From contig NZ_QFOA01000006.1 of assembly GCF_003248505.1 (NCBI RefSeq), positions 1 through 64,000 of the forward strand: a DNA stretch of 64,000 nucleotides, written 5' to 3'. Made by a program: the position numbers and the translations under genes. Below, one piece after another: positions 59,346 to 64,000 of the stretch. Below the pieces are notes generated by a model. The model saw nothing but the letters and a program-made list of their open reading frames with translations, was not told where the DNA came from and did no database searches. This DNA comes from Sphingobium sp. (GTDB lineage Bacteria > Pseudomonadota > Alphaproteobacteria > Sphingomonadales > Sphingomonadaceae). Numbering within the stretch: the stretch's first letter is position 1; every line of letters begins with the position of its first letter.

Positions 59346-59990
59346 ATGGACGCTGCCCTGAAAGCGGCGCTGGCGATGCCGGCGCCGACGCTGTTCGGTG
59401 CCATCAAGATCGAGTTTCCCGATTACACGCTGCGTTTGCTCGACGGATCCGCGCAGCTGCAGGTGGGCGGTGAAATATATGTCGGCAAGGATGAGACCTT
59501 CGGCACGCTCGCCAGCATTTCGGAACTGAGCGAGGAACTGGACGACAGCGCGCCCGAGATCACGATCAGCCTGTTTCCGCCAGACATCAGCGCCACCGCG
59601 GCGCTCGCGCATCCCGACATGCAGGGCAGCGTCGTCACGGTCATGGTCGGGGCGGTCGATCCGGTCAGCGGATCGGTAATCGGGGCGCCGGAAATTCTAT
59701 TCCTCGGTGAGATCGACGTGCCGACGATCGATGTCGATGGCGATGGCAAAAGGACCCTGTCCTATACCGTCGTCAGCGTCTTCGAGCGGCTGTTCGAAGT
59801 GGAGGAGGGGCAACGCGCCTCCAACGGATTTCACCAATCCATATGGCCCGGCGAGCTCGGCCTCGAATTCATGACCGGCACGGACGTCAACCTTTACTGG
59901 GGCGCCAAGCCCCCGGCAGGCCAGACCGCGAAGGGCTGGGCCGCCGCCGCCGCGAGCATCGCAGGCGCTTCCACGGTGAAACTGAAATGA
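59346..59990 (+). CDS. baseplate hub-like protein (DUF2163 position)
   Basis: A 214-aa beta-rich protein: PTLFGAIKIEFPDYTLRLLD, EELDDSAPEITISLFPPD and YTVVSVFERLFEVEEGQRAS. Its order fits the DUF2163 hub gene of alphaproteobacterial tails. The next gene overlaps by 4 nt. Confidence 0.78.
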   Translation: MDAALKAALAMPAPTLFGAIKIEFPDYTLRLLDGSAQLQVGGEIYVGKDETFGTLASISELSEELDDSAPEITISLFPPDISATAALAHPDMQGSVVTVMVGAVDPVSGSVIGAPEILFLGEIDVPTIDVDGDGKRTLSYTVVSVFERLFEVEEGQRASNGFHQSIWPGELGLEFMTGTDVNLYWGAKPPAGQTAKGWAAAAASIAGASTVKLK

Positions 59991-60406
59991 CCCCGCTTCA
60001 GGTCCGCCACGCCGCCATCGAGGCGACGATGGCCCGTTATCGCGACCAGCCCTTCGCATGGGGGAGCGTCGACTGCGCGAAGATCGCGGCATTCCATCTC
60101 ACCCAAATGGGTTATGCCGTGCGGATCGCGAAGGCGGGCAGCTACAAGACCCCGCTCGGCGCGCGCCGTGCTTTGCGCCGGATGGGCTACGCGACGCTCG
60201 CCGACATGGCGGACGGCATCGGCCTGACGCCGATCGCGCCCGCGCGAATGCTGCTGGGCGACCTGGCCGAAATTCCCGGCGATAATCCCATGGGTACGAT
60301 CTGCCTCTACGCAGGCAACGGGAACCTGTTCGGCTTCCATCAGGATCATCCGGCGCTGGTGACCTTGCAGCCGCAACAGATCCTGCGCGCCTGGAGCGTT
60401 CTCTAA
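59987..60406 (+). CDS. NlpC/P60-like tail peptidase (DUF6950-like)
   Basis: A 139-aa protein with the catalytic Cys in FAWGSVDCAKIAAFHLTQMG and a His in LFGFHQDHPALV. Such tail peptidases cut the cell wall or process the hub during DNA entry. Order after the hub gene agrees. Confidence 0.82.
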   Translation: MTPLQVRHAAIEATMARYRDQPFAWGSVDCAKIAAFHLTQMGYAVRIAKAGSYKTPLGARRALRRMGYATLADMADGIGLTPIAPARMLLGDLAEIPGDNPMGTICLYAGNGNLFGFHQDHPALVTLQPQQILRAWSVL

Positions 60407-60407
60407 G

Positions 60408-63332
60408 ATGGCAAAGGCACTCCGCACCGCAGCACTGGTCGTCGGCGCGGTCGCCCTGGTCGCGACCGGCGTCGGCGCACTGGCAGGGGCGGGTGCGCTG
60501 GGCGCTGCTGCGGCCGGGACGACGGGAGCCGTCGCAGGCATATCCACCGCCACCATCGCGGCGGTCGGTACCTATGCCAGCCTCGCCGCAGGCGCGCTCT
60601 CGCTTGCATCGGCCGCAGCCATGCCGGGCCAGACGGTCCAGGGCAGCTCCACGACTTTTGCAACGAACCCGCAAAGCGGATTGCCCTATGCAATGGGGCG
60701 GACCCGCATGTCCGGCCTGCGTTTCTTCGCCGCGACGTCTTCCCGCCCGGGTTATACGAAGTTCAACGACCTGCTGTGGTTCGGCGCGCTGCTGAGCATC
60801 GGCGGCGCTATCGACAGCATAGAATCCTTCAAGGCCGATGGCGTTGCGGTGACCTTCGACGCGGGAGGCAATGCCGTTGGCCAGTATCGCGATTACATGG
60901 GTCAGGCGGTGCATCTGGGTGGCCCGCAATCGACGGCGCTCAACCTGGTCGTGGGCGGCGGTACTGCGCCTGGCTGGACCAGCCAGCATCGCCTGTCCGG
61001 CATCACTCACGCCATGTGGTGCCTCCGCTTCAACAAGGAAGGGGAAATGTACGGCGCGGGCGCGCCTGAGCCCGCCTGGATCGGGAAATGGGTCAAGGTC
61101 TACGACCCGCGCCTCGACAGCACCTATCCCGGCGGCTCGGGGCCATGCCGGGCGCTGGACGAAACCACCTATGTGTGGTCGGACAATCCCGGCCTCCACG
61201 CGCTGACATGGGCGCTGGGCCGCTGGCAGAACGGCAGGCGGACGTGCGGGATCGGCGCGCCCATCGCCAATATTCGCGTCGCCGAATTCGTCGAGTGCGC
61301 CAACATCTGCGACGCGAACCGCTGGAAGGTGGGCGGCGTCGAGTGGACCACGGACAGCAAGTGGGCCACGATGAAGCGAATTCTTCAGGCGGGCGGCGCG
61401 CGGCCGACCAAGTCACGGGGGATGATCGGCTGCCTCGTGTCCGCGCCGCGCACGGCGATCGCGACGATCGAATCCCGCCACCTGCTCGACAAGCTGCAGC
61501 TGAACGTCACGAAGACGCGACGCGATCGCTACAACACTGTGATCCCGCGCTACGTCGACGAAAATAGCGACTGGGCCGTGATCTCAGGCTCTGCCGTGCA
61601 GGTCACGACCTACGTGGCAGCGGATCGCGGCCAGCGAACGAAAGAGATCGACTACCCGCTGGTTCAGGTGTTCGCCGGCGAGGAAGCGAAGCAGCCGGCG
61701 GAACTCGCCGCCTACGATATCGTCAACAGCCGCGAGGGAGGACCGTTCACATGGTCGACCGGTCCGGAATGGATCGGCATCAAGACCGGCGACGTCATCA
61801 ACCTGAACGTCCCGGAGGAAGGACTGGTCAACCAGCCCATGCTGGTGACCAAGGCGACGCCCGATCCCGCGACCGGCAAGATCAGCTTTGCCGGGGAAAC
61901 CGAAACCCACAGCAAGCATGACTTCGCCCTGGGCCGCACCACCACGCCGCCCGCGCCATTCACGCTGACGGCACCCGACCTGAAGCCGCCGCCGCCGGCG
62001 ACGTCCAGCTGGGCGGTGACGGGCGCGACGACGGGCGAGGGCCTGCCCGCGATCATCGTCATCGGCACCAGCGATATGCCGTCGGCCGACGCAATCCTCC
62101 TCGAATATCGAAAGGCGGGGGAAGATGCCTGGAGCCGTCCGGCGATCCTGTCGGCAACAGGACAGATCCTCCACGTCATTTCGCCGCTTGAATCGACCAC
62201 CGTGTATGAAGTGCGGGTCGGCTATCGCGTCGGACCGATCGACGGCAGCTTCGCGACCATCGGCACGGTCACGACAGGGACCGGACGGCTGACCCAGATC
62301 GGCAACGATATCGTCGAGATCAAGGACGATATCGGTACCGTCAAAGCCGACCTAAACATCCTCACCCCCAACGTCTTCGACCTTACCCAGCTGCTCGGCA
62401 CTTACAACGCCATCATGCAGACCCGCACGACGCTGGAGGGCATGCCGATCGGCACGGTGGTGACCAATGTCCGCACGGTTGCCGACAGCGCGGTCGAGGA
62501 CCTTAGCCTTCTCGGCGCGAAGAATGCCGAAGGCACCGCCTGGAACCTCTCCATGAGCACCGTCTATGTCGGCGGCGGGAAGACGTTGGCCCAGCGGTTC
62601 AACGAAGTGGAAGCCAAGGCCGCCAATGACCTCGGCGCCAAGGTCACCGACCTCACCCAGGCGATCATCGACGGCGACAAGGCTGCGGGCCTGCGGCTGA
62701 CCACCGTCGAGGCGACGTTGAACGGAACCGGCGGACAGCCCGGCCTCACGGCTTCGGTTGCTGCGCTGATGCAGGCCGCGGTCGATGCCGATGGCAACGT
62801 GCTGGCCAAATATGTGCTGGCGCTGAAGGCGAACGGGCGCGTGGGCGGCATCGTCGGCACTAACAACGGGACGCTGGCCCGGCTCGACTTCGATTTCGAC
62901 GAGGTGAGGTTCTTCCTCCCCGATGGGTCGGTCATGCTCACGATCGGACCCAACAGCGAGGTCTATGCGCCCAAGCTTCGTGTCGGCAAGCTGATGGTCG
63001 GCGCGATGGATGAGGAATTCATCGCCAATCAGGATTGGGCTGCGGACGAAGTGACGCAGGTCTTTCCCGGTGGCCTGATCATCAAAACGGGCAAGTATCG
63101 CGCCCAGATCAATAACGAGACGCAGTTTTCCATCGTTTTCAGGGACCCGTTCCCAACGGTCTGCGTGAGTTTGGTGCCCGTTCCCTATCTGGCCACCTTC
63201 TCGATCTACCGCGACCTCTGGTTGCAGCGCGTGGGCGAACCGAGCCGCTTTGGCGCGACCGTCGGTACGCAGTCGTCGACTGGCGACGATCAGCGCCTCG
63301 ACGGCTTCGACTGGATTGCCTTCGGGCGCTGA
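60408..63332 (+). CDS. central tail fibre/host-specificity protein (GTA gp15-like)
   Basis: A 974-aa protein with a Gly/Ala-rich hydrophobic N-terminus (GAVALVATGVGALAGAGALG), a central NPQSGLPYAMGRTRMSGLRF and RWKVGGVEWTTDSKWATMKR region, a fibronectin-like domain (about residues 530-620), and a helical C-terminal third. It likely forms the tail tip that meets the host. A 1-nt gap follows the peptidase gene. Confidence 0.87.
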   Translation: MAKALRTAALVVGAVALVATGVGALAGAGALGAAAAGTTGAVAGISTATIAAVGTYASLAAGALSLASAAAMPGQTVQGSSTTFATNPQSGLPYAMGRTRMSGLRFFAATSSRPGYTKFNDLLWFGALLSIGGAIDSIESFKADGVAVTFDAGGNAVGQYRDYMGQAVHLGGPQSTALNLVVGGGTAPGWTSQHRLSGITHAMWCLRFNKEGEMYGAGAPEPAWIGKWVKVYDPRLDSTYPGGSGPCRALDETTYVWSDNPGLHALTWALGRWQNGRRTCGIGAPIANIRVAEFVECANICDANRWKVGGVEWTTDSKWATMKRILQAGGARPTKSRGMIGCLVSAPRTAIATIESRHLLDKLQLNVTKTRRDRYNTVIPRYVDENSDWAVISGSAVQVTTYVAADRGQRTKEIDYPLVQVFAGEEAKQPAELAAYDIVNSREGGPFTWSTGPEWIGIKTGDVINLNVPEEGLVNQPMLVTKATPDPATGKISFAGETETHSKHDFALGRTTTPPAPFTLTAPDLKPPPPATSSWAVTGATTGEGLPAIIVIGTSDMPSADAILLEYRKAGEDAWSRPAILSATGQILHVISPLESTTVYEVRVGYRVGPIDGSFATIGTVTTGTGRLTQIGNDIVEIKDDIGTVKADLNILTPNVFDLTQLLGTYNAIMQTRTTLEGMPIGTVVTNVRTVADSAVEDLSLLGAKNAEGTAWNLSMSTVYVGGGKTLAQRFNEVEAKAANDLGAKVTDLTQAIIDGDKAAGLRLTTVEATLNGTGGQPGLTASVAALMQAAVDADGNVLAKYVLALKANGRVGGIVGTNNGTLARLDFDFDEVRFFLPDGSVMLTIGPNSEVYAPKLRVGKLMVGAMDEEFIANQDWAADEVTQVFPGGLIIKTGKYRAQINNETQFSIVFRDPFPTVCVSLVPVPYLATFSIYRDLWLQRVGEPSRFGATVGTQSSTGDDQRLDGFDWIAFGR

Positions 63333-63347
63333 GCATCAGGAATCGAC

Positions 63348-64000
63348 ATGACTGAATTGGTAGATGCAACCGCCGCCCTGGTGGCGGCGACGGGGCATCT
63401 TGTCACCACCAAGGCGCAGGTCACCGACTGGGCGACCGGCACGGCCACGGGCGGTCCCCAGAATAACGGTCGCTATCCCTTCACCGCAGCGGACGGCACC
63501 GATGTCTTCGTGCCCAGCCCGGCGCTGCTGGCGGCGACCTTCGATAAGGGCCGCAACATCAGCACGGACGAGTTCTGGTACTTGGCCGAGCCTGCCGACC
63601 GTATTCAGGCGGCGATCGACAAGGCCTTCGTCGAGGGGAAGGACGTGTTCATCCCCCGCAGGGCCGATCCCTACGTCTTCAATCATCCCGGCCTCTATTA
63701 TCCTGCGGAGGATGGCGAGTGGCGTCGCGGCATGGTGAAGCTGCGCAACGGCGTGTCAGTGCGCTCGAACGGCGCGGTTCTCAAGCATGCCGATGGGCGT
63801 ATCAACCCGCCCGGCTTCTTCATGCAACGCTACGTCGACGATTCGAGCCTCGAGAATATCGAGATCGACGGCATCATGTTCGACGGCGGATGGCGGATGA
63901 TCGATCCCAACATCGCCGATCTGCGTCAGCGCTACTCCTTCGACAACTATGTCCAGAAGGTAAACCTTAGTTCCGGCACCCCGTGGGATGTGACCCAGAT
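63348..64000 (+). CDS. tailspike with pectate-lyase-like beta helix, 3' truncated
   Basis: The first 217 residues of a longer protein running off the window. ADRIQAAIDKAFVEGKDVFI followed by an Asn-rich, repetitive strand pattern is the start of a right-handed beta helix, as in depolymerase tailspikes. The N-terminus MTELVDATAALVAATGHLVT is a likely tail-attachment part. Confidence 0.8.
   Translation, partial: MTELVDATAALVAATGHLVTTKAQVTDWATGTATGGPQNNGRYPFTAADGTDVFVPSPALLAATFDKGRNISTDEFWYLAEPADRIQAAIDKAFVEGKDVFIPRRADPYVFNHPGLYYPAEDGEWRRGMVKLRNGVSVRSNGAVLKHADGRINPPGFFMQRYVDDSSLENIEIDGIMFDGGWRMIDPNIADLRQRYSFDNYVQKVNLSSGTPWDVTQ

Larger units (their letters stand above)
30175..64000. mobile_element. 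prophage (HK97-type head, long non-contractile tail), right end outside window
   Basis: The element starts beside a large serine recombinase. It holds a CI/Cro switch, a leftward operon of small phage proteins, accessory genes, and a full rightward head-tail module up to a tailspike cut by the window end. Only the left boundary is approachable. No replication, holin, endolysin or excision-factor gene is recognised inside the window. Structural genes look intact, so it may be functional. Confidence 0.93.

Noticed and set aside
1..64000. Search for tRNA, rRNA, CRISPR arrays and IS elements
   Set aside because: No T-loop-like GGTTCGAATCC blocks in a cloverleaf context, no regularly spaced repeats, and no transposase frames were recognised by eye; a dedicated scan (tRNAscan, CRISPR finder) would settle it.
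60408..64000. Possible diversity-generating retroelement target in the tail tip and tailspike
   Set aside because: No reverse transcriptase gene and no template/variable repeat pair were seen in the window.

Overview
The window is GC-rich alphaproteobacterial DNA, most likely from Sphingomonadales (Sphingomonas/Sphingobium/Novosphingobium type). The basis is the gene content and order: an endonuclease-type MutL, the block rpiB-glyA-nrdR-trmJ, small DUF3429/DUF983 membrane proteins, aguA/aguB, and an otsA-GH15-otsB trehalose block. No rRNA, tRNA or CRISPR array was recognised. The genus is inferred from protein flavour, not from a search.

The left part (1 to about 30.1 kb) is ordinary chromosome. 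It holds mismatch repair (mutL), a MaoC hydratase, a Tat-exported PhoD phosphatase, a deoxyinosine glycosylase, ychF, agmatine-to-putrescine conversion (aguA, aguB), an M28 peptidase, rpsD, chorismate mutase, trmJ/nrdR/glyA/rpiB, and trehalose metabolism (otsA, GH15, otsB). It continues with parC, a GGDEF/EAL protein, cca with a CoA-type NUDIX hydrolase and a DUF1285 protein, a GNAT, folB, a 2OG-Fe(II) oxygenase, an EVE-domain protein and two small envelope proteins. A 0.6-kb non-coding stretch (29,579-30,174) separates this from the next region.

From about 30.2 kb to the right edge lies one integrated tailed phage (HK97-type head, long non-contractile tail), cut off by the window end. Its left arm is a leftward operon of tightly coupled small genes. 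It runs from a Cro-like repressor (37,885) through a CII-like protein, several zinc-binding or HTH micro-proteins and a 707-aa ParB-like protein to a large serine recombinase (30,237). The CI/Cro control region at 37.9 kb is a near-mirror-image promoter pair whose two start codons sit inside a perfect inverted repeat. Rightward from CI comes an accessory stretch: a DEDDh exonuclease-BRCT fusion, small membrane or zinc proteins, a LexA-like HTH, a multi-TM protein, and a HicAB module. The third gene of the HicAB operon is frameshifted at a (CG)7 tract. A DUF3164 gene, a lipoprotein and HNH then lead into the late genes.

The late genes follow canonical order: HNH, terS, terL, portal, ClpP-like protease, capsid, connectors, tail tube, tail assembly chaperones, tape measure, a gene-transfer-agent-like baseplate set, a central fibre protein, and a truncated beta-helix tailspike. 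Four intrinsic-terminator-like hairpins lie inside this late operon, two of them bracketing the capsid gene, which suggests attenuation or antitermination. No replication genes, RDF, holin or endolysin are recognised; lysis genes may lie past 64 kb. The most promising leads are the mirror CI/Cro switch, the possibly phase-variable HicAB third gene, the nuclease-BRCT moron, the unassigned membrane protein and two phage lipoproteins.
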